NCBI GenBank assembly: GCA_030681035.1
Contig: JAUXUI010000010.1
Location: forward strand, 1-64,000
DNA length: 64,000 nt
Origin: Lysobacteraceae bacterium
GTDB taxonomy: Bacteria; Pseudomonadota; Gammaproteobacteria; Xanthomonadales; Xanthomonadaceae
Reading direction: 5' to 3'
The notes beneath the pieces were generated by a model, which saw only the letters and a list, made by a program, of their open reading frames with translations, did not search any database and was not told where the DNA came from. Below, piece after piece: positions 8,770 to 17,036 of this stretch (positions are counted from its first letter, which is position 1; each line of letters opens with the position of its first letter). The translations under genes and the position numbers were made by a program.

Positions 8770-10646
8770 GCTCCTGGTCTGGAAAACTGGCCGCGTTGCT
8801 GCCGCGCGTGCTGGTGGTGGCTCACGACTTGCTGATGGTCTGGATTTGCTGGACCGGTTTGGTGTACTTGCGCTACAGCTATGTGCAAGGCATCGTTGAG
8901 CGGCCGTGGTTTTCCACCGAACACCTGATCGTTTTGCTGGCACAGGGCTTGGTGTTCTGGATGATGGGGCTGTATCGCGGTTTGTGGCGATTCGCCAGCG
9001 TTGCCGACTTGTGGAATATCGCCCGCGCCTGTGCGTTGGGGCTGATTGGCATTGGCATTGGCCTGTTTTTGTACAACCGGCTGGATGGCGTGCCGCGTGC
9101 GGCGCTGGCGCTGTACGTGCCAACGCTGGTGATGTTGCTCAGTGCGCCACGGGTGTTGTATCGCGCCTGGAAAGATCGCCGCCTGGCCATCAATCTGGAT
9201 CAGCCACGCAGCCGGGTTTTGGTGCTCGGTGCCGGCGCTGCCGGTGAAGCACTGGTGCGTGACATGCGCCGTGATGGCCGTTATCGCCCGATCGGTTTTC
9301 TCGACGATCAGCCCAAGTTGCAACGCGCGCGCTTGCAGGGCTTGCCGGTGTTGGGGCCGCTGGAACGGTTGCCTCAGGTGGCCAGTGAAGTGGCGGCCGA
9401 GCTGGTTGTAATTGCAATTCCTACGGCGACACCGGAGCAGATGCAGCGCATTGTGGCGTTGTGTGAGCGTGCGCGTTTGCCGTTTCGCACGGTGCCGCGT
9501 TTGAGTGACGTGTTAGGTGGGCGGGTTGCTCCTGGCGAACTGAAATCGGTAGCGATCGAGGACTTGTTAGGCCGCGAGCCGGTGGCACCCGACTGGGTGC
9601 CAGTACGCGAGTGGCTGGCCGGGCGTTCGGTATTGATTACCGGTGCTGGTGGCTCGATTGGTTCAGAGCTATGCCGGCAGGTGGCGCGACTTGGCGTGCG
9701 GCGTTTGCAGGTGCTCGATCAATCCGAACTGGCGTTGGAAAATATCGTGCGCTCGCTGCGCGCTACTTTCCCGGGCCTTGAGATCGATGCCGTGTTGGGT
9801 GATTGCGGCGACGCTGTGATGGTGGCGCATGCCCTGCAACGCAGTCAGGCAGACACCGTGATGCACGCGGCGGCCTACAAACACGTGCCGGTGCTTGAGG
9901 TTCAGCTACGCGCGGCAATTCGCAACAACGTGCTGGCGACCGAGGTGGTGGCGCGGGCGTCGGCCAATGCCGGTGTCGGCACCTTCGTGCTGATTTCCAC
10001 CGACAAGGCGGTCAATCCGGCCAATGTGTTGGGGGCCAGCAAGCGCTGGGCCGAGTTGGTGTGCCAGAGCCTCGCGACGCAGTTTGCTACGCGCTTTGTC
10101 ACCGTGCGCTTTGGCAACGTGCTCGATTCCGCAGGCAGCGTGGTGCCGCTGTTCCGTGAGCAGATACGTGCCGGTGGCCCGGTGACGGTGACCGACCCCG
10201 AGGTGAGCCGTTATTTCATGACCATCCCGGAAGCGTGCCAGCTGATTTTGCAGGCGGCCACGCTGGCGCCGCATGAAGCAATCTACACCCTGGACATGGG
10301 CGAGCCGGTGCGCATTCGCGATCTGGCCGAGCAGATGATTCGGCTGTCAGAGCGTGGTGGTCGTGAGCAGATCAGCATCGTTTACACCGGGCTTCGCCCC
10401 GGTGAAAAGCTGCACGAAGTGCTGTTTCACCCGGATGAAAAATACCAGCGCACCGCACACCCTCGCATTTTTCAGGCGGAACAACGACCGGTGTCGGCGC
10501 AACAGGTGGCGGCGTGGCTGGACGAGGCCCGTGCCATGGTCGGGTGTCACGATGAAGCCGGGCTGGTGCAGTTGATTCATCGCGTTGTGCCAGAGTACGA
10601 AACGATTGGCAGCGATCACTGCACCTACACGGAGAGCACGACATGA
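8766..10646 (+). CDS. Membrane-anchored UDP-sugar 4,6-dehydratase (CapD/WbpM family)
   Basis: A 626-residue protein. Residues about 1-125 hold four membrane helices. A first Rossmann domain starts at VLVLGAGAAGEALVRDM (about residue 153). The catalytic SDR domain starts at VLITGAGGSIGSELCRQ (about residue 289) and contains DKAVNPANVLGASK. These enzymes convert UDP-GlcNAc to the 4-keto-6-deoxy sugar used in O-antigen or glycan building. In WbpM-type enzymes Met replaces the usual SDR Tyr; here that position is Leu422, with Lys426 conserved. It is coupled to the GT4 gene upstream and to galU downstream by ATGA overlaps. Confidence 0.9.
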   Translation: MSSWSGKLAALLPRVLVVAHDLLMVWICWTGLVYLRYSYVQGIVERPWFSTEHLIVLLAQGLVFWMMGLYRGLWRFASVADLWNIARACALGLIGIGIGLFLYNRLDGVPRAALALYVPTLVMLLSAPRVLYRAWKDRRLAINLDQPRSRVLVLGAGAAGEALVRDMRRDGRYRPIGFLDDQPKLQRARLQGLPVLGPLERLPQVASEVAAELVVIAIPTATPEQMQRIVALCERARLPFRTVPRLSDVLGGRVAPGELKSVAIEDLLGREPVAPDWVPVREWLAGRSVLITGAGGSIGSELCRQVARLGVRRLQVLDQSELALENIVRSLRATFPGLEIDAVLGDCGDAVMVAHALQRSQADTVMHAAAYKHVPVLEVQLRAAIRNNVLATEVVARASANAGVGTFVLISTDKAVNPANVLGASKRWAELVCQSLATQFATRFVTVRFGNVLDSAGSVVPLFREQIRAGGPVTVTDPEVSRYFMTIPEACQLILQAATLAPHEAIYTLDMGEPVRIRDLAEQMIRLSERGGREQISIVYTGLRPGEKLHEVLFHPDEKYQRTAHPRIFQAEQRPVSAQQVAAWLDEARAMVGCHDEAGLVQLIHRVVPEYETIGSDHCTYTESTT

Positions 10647-11542
10647 GTTTTCGCGTACGCAAGGCAGTTTTTCCGGTCGCCGGGCAGGGAACCCGTTTTT
10701 TGCCGGCCACCAAAACGGTACCCAAGGAAATGCTGCCGGTGGTGGATCGGCCGCTGATCCAGTACGCGGTGGACGAGGCGATTGAAGCCGGTTGTGACAC
10801 GCTGGTATTCGTCACCAACCGCTACAAACATGCTGTCGCGGACTACTTCGACAAGGCCTACGAACTGGAACAGGCACTGGAGAAATCCGGCAAGACCGAA
10901 ATGCTGGCGCTGATCCGTGATGTATTGCCCAAGCATGTGCGCGCCGTATTCGTTACCCAGTCCGAACCGCTCGGCCTTGGCCATGCGGTGTTGTGCGCAC
11001 GGCCGGTGATCGGTGACGAGCCGTTTGCAGTATTGCTGCCCGATGATCTGATCTGGAACCGGCACGGCAAGGGTGCGCTGCGGCAGATGACCGAGTTGGC
11101 CGCTGAAAACGATGCCGGGGTGATTGCGGTGCAGGATGTGCCGCGCGAAAAGACTGGTAGCTACGGCATCGTGGCGACCGACAGTTTTGATGGCCGCGCC
11201 GGGCGCATTCGCGCGATGGTGGAAAAGCCAAGCCCGGAACAAGCCCCCAGTACGCTGGCAGTGGTCGGACGTTACCTGTTGCCGGGTCGGATATTTGAGT
11301 TTCTGGACAAGCTGCCGCCGGGCAAAGGCGGCGAGATACAGCTCACCGACGCCATTGCCGCGTTGCTGGATTCCTCGCCGATACTGGCCTACCGCTTTCA
11401 GGGTACGCGTTTTGACTGCGGCAGCCGCATCGGATTGGTCGAGGCCACGATCCGCTTTGCGCTGGATCACGAGGATCTGAATCAGGCCGCACGCATGGCG
11501 ATGGAGTCGGCGCTGAGCGAACTTGGCGTGCGCGATTCTTGA
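10643..11542 (+). CDS. galU: UTP-glucose-1-phosphate uridylyltransferase
   Basis: A 299-residue nucleotidyltransferase. The N-terminal signature PVAGQGTRFLPATKTVPKEM and DRPLIQYAVDEA bind UTP and metal. VEKPSPEQAPS and the late DCGSRIG are typical GalU motifs. It makes UDP-glucose for LPS core, O-chain and other glycans. It sits in the lapA-to-csaA-like run with an ATGA overlap at its start. Confidence 0.96.
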   Translation: MSFRVRKAVFPVAGQGTRFLPATKTVPKEMLPVVDRPLIQYAVDEAIEAGCDTLVFVTNRYKHAVADYFDKAYELEQALEKSGKTEMLALIRDVLPKHVRAVFVTQSEPLGLGHAVLCARPVIGDEPFAVLLPDDLIWNRHGKGALRQMTELAAENDAGVIAVQDVPREKTGSYGIVATDSFDGRAGRIRAMVEKPSPEQAPSTLAVVGRYLLPGRIFEFLDKLPPGKGGEIQLTDAIAALLDSSPILAYRFQGTRFDCGSRIGLVEATIRFALDHEDLNQAARMAMESALSELGVRDS

Positions 11543-11544
11543 GT

Positions 11545-12831
11545 ATGCGTACCGACACGACTTACTACCGAGACACTGCAAATCGCGTTGAGTTTCCAGC
11601 GCTGGCGGGCCAGCATGAAACACGAGTGTGCGTTATCGGCGCCGGTTTCGCCGGCCTGAATACCGCACTGGGTTTGGCAGAGCGCGGCGTACGCGATGTG
11701 CTGGTGCTCGATGCGCAGTCGCCTGGCTTCGGTGCTTCCGGGCGCAATGGCGGCTTCGTGTTTGCCGGGTTCAGCCGTGGCGAGGATCGCCTGCTGGCCG
11801 ACCTCGGACCGGCGCGTGCCAAGGCCCTGTATCGCGGTACCACCGATGCGGTAGCGCTGATTCGCCAGCGTGTGGCGCAGTACGCCATCGCCTGCGATGC
11901 GGTGGATGCCGGAGTACTGTGGGTCAACTGGTTTCGTGATCGCAAGGTGCTGGCGTCGCGCCAGCGTCTGCTGGCAGAACACTTCGACAGCCATTGGCAG
12001 TGGCTCGATGCGGTGCAGGTGCAGCAGCGGATACACAGTGCCCGCTATCACGATGCCTTGTTTGAACCGGCAGCCCTGCATCTGCATCCGCTCAACTATG
12101 CCCTGGGCATTGCCGATGCGGCGATGCGACAGGGCGTACGCGTCCATGGCAACAGCCCGGCGCTGAAGCTGGAACGCCGTGGCAATGGCTGGCGGATTAC
12201 CACACCCGATGCCCGGATCGATGCCGATCAGGTGGTGTTGAGCTGCGGTGGCTATCTGGCTGGCTTGCATCGGCGGGTGGATGCGGCGGTGTTGCCGATC
12301 GCGACCTATGTGATGGTCAGCGAGCCGTTGGGTGCGCGCATGGCTGAGGTGTTATCGACGCAGGCGGCGGTTTACGACACCCGCTTCGCATTCGATTATT
12401 ACCGGCCGTTGCCCGACACGCGTTTGCTGTGGGGCGGGCGAATATCGGTGCGTGATCGCTCGCCGCAGGCTGTTCGGCGGCTGCTGTATCGGGATTTGCT
12501 CAAGGTGTTTCCACAACTCGATGGCATCGGCGTCGATTACGCCTGGTCGGGGTTGATGAGTTACGCCCGCCATGAGATGCCGCAGATCGGTGAAATCGAG
12601 CCGGGGCTGTGGCTGGCACAGGCATTTGGTGGCCATGGTGTGGCGCCCACCACCTTCGCGGGTGAATTGGTCGCGTCGGCGATTGCCGAAGGTGACGCGC
12701 GATGGCGTGAATTGAGCCATTACGGGTTGGTGTCAGCGTTCAAACCGGCAGGCTTTGTTGGTGCCCAACTGGGCTATTCCTGGTTGCAGGCAAAGGATGC
12801 CTGGAAGGACTGGTGCGAGCGCAGCGCATGA
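11545..12831 (+). CDS. FAD-dependent oxidoreductase of the DAO family
   Basis: A 428-residue flavoenzyme. The N-terminal dinucleotide fold VIGAGFAGLNTALGLAERG (GxGxxG) and SGRNGGFVFAG match D-amino-acid-oxidase-like proteins of the PuuB/gamma-glutamylputrescine oxidase branch. The C-terminal FGGHGVAPTTFAGELVA closes the FAD site. The likely reaction is oxidation of an amine or amino acid; the substrate is not readable. The start is ATG 11545, but an in-frame TTG at 11539 overlapping the galU stop is possible. It overlaps the next gene by ATGA. Its role beside LPS genes is unclear. Confidence 0.85.
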   Translation: MRTDTTYYRDTANRVEFPALAGQHETRVCVIGAGFAGLNTALGLAERGVRDVLVLDAQSPGFGASGRNGGFVFAGFSRGEDRLLADLGPARAKALYRGTTDAVALIRQRVAQYAIACDAVDAGVLWVNWFRDRKVLASRQRLLAEHFDSHWQWLDAVQVQQRIHSARYHDALFEPAALHLHPLNYALGIADAAMRQGVRVHGNSPALKLERRGNGWRITTPDARIDADQVVLSCGGYLAGLHRRVDAAVLPIATYVMVSEPLGARMAEVLSTQAAVYDTRFAFDYYRPLPDTRLLWGGRISVRDRSPQAVRRLLYRDLLKVFPQLDGIGVDYAWSGLMSYARHEMPQIGEIEPGLWLAQAFGGHGVAPTTFAGELVASAIAEGDARWRELSHYGLVSAFKPAGFVGAQLGYSWLQAKDAWKDWCERSA

Positions 12832-13172
12832 CGGGCACGGACGAAACAATCAGTTGGGAAGACTTCGAGAAAGTGCTGATCTGTGCTGGTACCGTGCTGC
12901 GGGTAGAGGATTTCCCCGAAGCACGCAAACCGGCGTGGCGCTTGTGGGTTGATTTCGGGCCGCATGGCATCAAGAAGACCAGTGCGCAAATCAAAGCGCT
13001 GTATCAGCCCGATGACCTGGTCGGCAAACAAATCGTTGGCGTAATCAATTTTCCGCCACGGCAGGTCGGCAAGTTTCAGTCTGAGTTTTTGCTGACCGGC
13101 TTTGCCAGCGCGGACGGCGTGGTGATTACCACCGTCGAGCGGCCGGTGGCCAATGGTGCGCGCTTGGTGTGA
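12828..13172 (+). CDS. tRNA-binding-domain protein (CsaA/YgjH type)
   Basis: A 114-residue single-domain OB-fold protein of the tRNA_bind family. The conserved stretch VEDFPEARKPAWRLWVDFGP, then KKTSAQIKALY and GVINFPPRQVGKFQSEFL, is diagnostic. CsaA has been described as a protein-export chaperone and tRNA binder; the actual target here is unknown. The start ATG overlaps the stop of the flavoenzyme. It ends the long co-directional run and faces pldA. Confidence 0.88.
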   Translation: MTGTDETISWEDFEKVLICAGTVLRVEDFPEARKPAWRLWVDFGPHGIKKTSAQIKALYQPDDLVGKQIVGVINFPPRQVGKFQSEFLLTGFASADGVVITTVERPVANGARLV

Positions 13173-13184
13173 TCGGCGTTCGCC

Positions 13185-14249
13185 TTACTGCCACTGCGTC
13201 AACGACACGCCGATGCCGATCGTGTTCTGGTGAATGTTGTAATCCACCAAGGTCTCGCCATAGCCGCTGAATAGTTGCACATAGCCCTTGAGTGCGCCGA
13301 TAAGCGGAAAATGCCAATCAAGCTGCATGGTGGCACGATTGCCGACGCCGCTGTAGCGGGTGAGGGCTGAGAACTCGTTTTCGCCGTGATGGTAAACCGC
13401 GAGCAGATCGCCGTGGCCCATGTAATCGGTGATGCCCGGGTTGTCATCGGTTTTGGCGGATTCATTGATGCGCAGCCACGGGCGCACGAACAGCGACAGG
13501 TTGCCGCGTTCCAGTCCGAATTGAGCATAGACCCGGTTCCAGCTGCGCGACAGTGGCAGTTCGCGGCCATTGGATTGGTGAACCACACCCAGATTCAGCA
13601 GCCGCCAGTCAAAGCCAAGGATGCGGGCGTTGGTGCGCAGGGTGAGGAAAGCTTCCGGCTCGTAGTTGGTTTCACGAAACGACGAGGAGTTGACGGTGTT
13701 GTACACCTGCCAACTCGACTGCTGGGTGTAGCCGAGCCACAGGTCGCCATAACCACCGAACAGGTTTTCCAGTGCCTTGGTCTTGAAGCTCAGTTGGAAC
13801 TTGGATTCGACGCTGTCGAGGTTGAGCGGTGAGGTGACCTGATGCCCCGGCGCTGGTGTTGACGGCAACTGGTTGGGATTGCCCGAGTAGCGGGCAAACA
13901 GGGCGTAGGTGGGTTTGTGTGCGACAACGCGAAACAGGCCGGTCTTGTCTTCGGGCTCAAGTTCCCAGCGTTGGCTCAGGGTATCGGGGCTGCCATCGCT
14001 GTGGCGCTGCGCGATGGCAGGGTGGCTGCGCTCATCGCGGCTTGCAATGCGTGTTGGCGCTGCTGTCGTAGCCGCGTTTTCATTCTCGCTGGCAGACACA
14101 TCACTGTGCGCATTGATCTGGTCATAACAAGCCAGTCGCGCCAGATCATCGCGGATCTCACGGCACTCGCCGGCGCGTGTTTGTGCCGCAGCCGGGATGG
14201 CGAATGCCATCGCCAACACGGCGCTGATGAGAGTGCGTTGCATGGGCAT
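13185..14249 (-). CDS. pldA: Outer-membrane phospholipase A1
   Basis: A 354-residue protein with a signal peptide (ISAVLAMAFAIPAAAQT) and a low-complexity polar linker to about residue 85, followed by a beta-barrel. The catalytic block HQSNGRELPLSRSWNRVYAQ contains the His, Ser and Asn of OMPLA in the family order. It hydrolyses phospholipids in the outer leaflet when asymmetry is lost, needing Ca2+ and dimerisation. Two ATGs (14249 and 14243) are possible starts. Only 12 bases separate its 3' end from the convergent csaA-like gene. Confidence 0.94.
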   Translation of the reverse strand: MPMQRTLISAVLAMAFAIPAAAQTRAGECREIRDDLARLACYDQINAHSDVSASENENAATTAAPTRIASRDERSHPAIAQRHSDGSPDTLSQRWELEPEDKTGLFRVVAHKPTYALFARYSGNPNQLPSTPAPGHQVTSPLNLDSVESKFQLSFKTKALENLFGGYGDLWLGYTQQSSWQVYNTVNSSSFRETNYEPEAFLTLRTNARILGFDWRLLNLGVVHQSNGRELPLSRSWNRVYAQFGLERGNLSLFVRPWLRINESAKTDDNPGITDYMGHGDLLAVYHHGENEFSALTRYSGVGNRATMQLDWHFPLIGALKGYVQLFSGYGETLVDYNIHQNTIGIGVSLTQWQ

Positions 14250-14599
14250 GGGCTATTGGCTCGGTCCGAAATCAGCCGCGTATTGTGCCTGAACGGGAAA
14301 GCGCGCGGGCGGGGTGGTGTTACGTGCTTGTCGGTGCATTCAGCAATCGGCTGGCCTGTCACTTGCGGCGCAACGCGATGTGGCCCGTGCTGCGCAGGCT
14401 GTCGCAAGTGTTCGCATCCATGATCGCGCCGCTGGTCAGTTGTTTCGCAACAACGCATCGCATAGCGTTGCTACGCCTTCGTTTCGCTCGGCCTGCCTGA
14501 CGGCAGGTCGCCCACAGGGTGGGCTCCTACAGTGGAGCGCTGATTTATGTAGGAGCCCACCCTGTGGGCGACCGAGCGGGTCAAGTACCGTGCGCTGCA
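14250..14599. other. Intergenic stretch with a paired palindromic repeat and no gene
   Basis: This stretch lies between the 5' end of pldA and the 3' end of the exporter gene. It contains the inverted repeat listed at 14507-14572. No reading frame here has family features. Confidence 0.6.
14507..14572. repeat. Inverted pair of dispersed repeat family A
   Basis: Two 24-base arms, 14507-14530 (GTCGCCCACAGGGTGGGCTC and four more bases) and 14549-14572, are exact reverse complements separated by 18 bases. The same arms occur at 23202-23271 and, degenerated, at 58915-59224. This is a REP/BIME-like element that could act as an mRNA stabiliser or terminator just past the exporter gene. Confidence 0.9.
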
Positions 14600-16360
14600 T
14601 CAGATCGCAAACTGCAGGCGCGCCAGCTCAGCGTACAGACCACCTTGCGCCACCAGTTCCTCGTGCCGGCCCTGGGCCACGATGCGGCCATGGTCGAGCA
14701 CCACGATGCGATCCACTCGCTGCACGGTCGCCAGCCGGTGCGCGATGATCAGGGTAGTGCGCCCCTGCATCAGTCGGTCCAGCGCATGCTGGATCGCGCG
14801 TTCACTTTGCGCATCCAGCGCACTGGTGGCTTCATCAAGCAGCAGGATGGGGGCATCCTTGAGCAGAGCGCGGGCAATCGCCAGGCGTTGCTGCTGACCA
14901 CCGGAAAGGCGCGAGCCGCGCTCACCCAGATAGGTGCGATAGCCCTCGGGCAGCGCCTGAATGAAGGTGTGTGCCTCGGCCAGCCGTGCCGCTTCACAGA
15001 CTTCTTCGTCGCTGGCATCGAGCCGGCCATAGCGCAGGTTTTCCATGGCGTCGGCGCCAAAGATCACAGGGTCCTGCGGCACCAGGGCAATGCGTGAGCG
15101 CAGGTCGGCAGGTGCCAGTGTGCGTACATCGTGATCGTCAACCTTGACACTGCCGGTTTGCGGGTCGAAGAAACGCAGCAGCATCTGGAATACCGTGCTT
15201 TTGCCAGCGCCCGACGGCCCCACCAAGGCTACCGTTTCACCAGCGCGAATGTGCAAGGTGAAATCGATCAATGCCGAGGTTTCCGGGCGCGAGGGGTAGT
15301 GGAATGTCACCGCATCAAAGCTGACATCGCCGCTGAAGCGTGCCGGAAGCGGCTGCGGCTGAGCAGGCGCGGCGATATGCGAGCGTTCGCGCAGCAACTC
15401 GTTGATCCGCGCCATGCCGCCGGCGGCACGTTGCACGTCGTTCCACACTTCAGTGAGTGCGCCCACCGACCCGGCGCCGATGATGGCGTACAGCACGAAT
15501 TGGCCGAGCGCACCGGAACTCATGTTGCCGGCGATGACATCCTTGGCACCAACCCACAGCACCGCGGTAATGGCGCCGAAGATCAGCAGTATCACCAGTG
15601 CGGTCATCAGTGATTGGGTGCGGATGCGGATGCGCGAGGTGAGATAGGTACGATTGGCGGCATCGGCAAAACGCTCGCTCTCGTGGGCCTCGCGGGCGTA
15701 GCTTTGCACGGTGTGCATGGCGTTTAAGGTTTCGCTGGCACGCGCACTGGCGTCGGCCAGACGATCCTGGCTGGCGCGCGATTGCTCGCGCACGCGACGG
15801 CCGAACAGGGCGATCGGGACGATGACCGCTGGTATCACAATCGCAGCCATACCCGCCAGCCGCGGGCTGGTGATCGCCAGCATGATCGCCGAACCCGATG
15901 CGTTGAGCACATTGCGAACCGCGATCGATACGCTGGAGCCAATCACCGTGCGCAGCATTTCGGTATCGGCTGACAGCCGCGAAATGATTTCACCGCTGCG
16001 TGTGCGCTCGAAGAAACTCATGTCCAGATGCATCAGGTGCGTAAAGACCTGCTTGCGGATATCGGCGACGATGCGTTCGGCCAGTACCGTGATGCAGAAA
16101 AATCGGGCAGCAGTGGCAATGGCGAGAATGGCAGCGACCACAAACAAAATCTCGAACCAGCGATCAATCGAGCCGCCGCCGGCGCCGCCGATGCCTTTGT
16201 CGATCACCAGGCGAAAGGCAATCGGCAGCGCCAGCGTGGAGCCGGCGGCGATCAGCATGAAGCCCAGCCAGCCTGCGACCAACCCGCGATAGGGGCTGGC
16301 GTAAGGCCACAGGCGCCGAAGGGACGACAGTTTGCCGCTGGATTTTTCAGAAGTGCTCAT
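14600..16360 (-). CDS. ABC exporter, fused membrane and ATPase half-transporter (MsbA-like)
   Basis: A 586-residue half-transporter. Residues about 25-310 form the six-helix exporter domain, with the coupling segment EIISRLSADTEMLRTVIGSS. The ATPase domain has Walker A GPSGAGKST (near residue 370), signature LSGGQQQRLAIARAL, Walker B ILLLDEATSALD and the H-loop IIAHRLATV. It acts as a homodimer in the inner membrane. The family includes MsbA and multidrug exporters of the ABCB10 type; lipid A flipping is possible but the context does not prove it. It overlaps the IMPACT gene upstream by ATGA. Confidence 0.88.
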   Translation of the reverse strand: MSTSEKSSGKLSSLRRLWPYASPYRGLVAGWLGFMLIAAGSTLALPIAFRLVIDKGIGGAGGGSIDRWFEILFVVAAILAIATAARFFCITVLAERIVADIRKQVFTHLMHLDMSFFERTRSGEIISRLSADTEMLRTVIGSSVSIAVRNVLNASGSAIMLAITSPRLAGMAAIVIPAVIVPIALFGRRVREQSRASQDRLADASARASETLNAMHTVQSYAREAHESERFADAANRTYLTSRIRIRTQSLMTALVILLIFGAITAVLWVGAKDVIAGNMSSGALGQFVLYAIIGAGSVGALTEVWNDVQRAAGGMARINELLRERSHIAAPAQPQPLPARFSGDVSFDAVTFHYPSRPETSALIDFTLHIRAGETVALVGPSGAGKSTVFQMLLRFFDPQTGSVKVDDHDVRTLAPADLRSRIALVPQDPVIFGADAMENLRYGRLDASDEEVCEAARLAEAHTFIQALPEGYRTYLGERGSRLSGGQQQRLAIARALLKDAPILLLDEATSALDAQSERAIQHALDRLMQGRTTLIIAHRLATVQRVDRIVVLDHGRIVAQGRHEELVAQGGLYAELARLQFAI

Positions 16361-16953
16361 GGGTTCTCATCGTCGGCAATCAGCAGATGCGCCTGTCCGC
16401 GGGTGGCATCGCGCAAGGCATCCGCCAGGGGTTGTTGCATGGCTGCGGGCAGACTCAGCCGAATGAGCAAACCATCGGCCTGGTAATTCTCGCCGATCTT
16501 GTGCGCCTGATGTTGCTGCATCAAGGTATGGGCGACGCCGGTGTGTTCAAAGCCACAGCGCAATTCCATTTCGCACATGGGAATCACTGTGCGGCGTTCG
16601 GCGGTGCGCAGACATTCGGCCGCAATGCCGCCGTAAGCACGCAGCAGCCCGCCGGCACCAAGCTTGATGCCGCCAAACCAGCGGATCACCAGCACCGCCA
16701 CCTGATCCAGCCCCTGGCCGTCGATGGCCGCCAGTATCGGGCGGCCAGCGGTACCACCCGGCTCGCCGTCATCGTGGAAGCGATAACGCTCGCCAATGCG
16801 CCAGGCCCAGCAATTGTGGGTTGCGGTTGCGTCGCGTTTATCCCCGATGAAAGCCAGGGCTTCGTCCTCGTCAGCAACCGGCGCGGCGTGGGCGACGAAG
16901 CGGCTCTTGCGCACTTCCTGGGCAAGGCAGTGGGGTGCAGCCAGGCTCAGCAT
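16357..16953 (-). CDS. IMPACT/YigZ family protein
   Basis: A 198-residue protein with the UPF0029 N-terminal domain (KSRFVAHAAPV, ATHNCWAWRIG, DDGEPGGTAGRPIL, RWFGGIKLGAGGLLRAYGG) and a short C-terminal DUF1949-like alpha/beta domain. The eukaryotic homologue IMPACT binds GCN1; the bacterial role is unknown, with ribosome- or RNA-related function suspected. It is translationally coupled to the downstream exporter. Confidence 0.9.
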   Translation of the reverse strand: MLSLAAPHCLAQEVRKSRFVAHAAPVADEDEALAFIGDKRDATATHNCWAWRIGERYRFHDDGEPGGTAGRPILAAIDGQGLDQVAVLVIRWFGGIKLGAGGLLRAYGGIAAECLRTAERRTVIPMCEMELRCGFEHTGVAHTLMQQHQAHKIGENYQADGLLIRLSLPAAMQQPLADALRDATRGQAHLLIADDENP

Positions 16954-17036
16954 TGATGCGGGTTCATTTCAGCGGCGGAGGCACAGTGTTGGAGTGCCCA
17001 GTGTAACGCGCCGATGCAGAGGAGTACGCGTGAATC

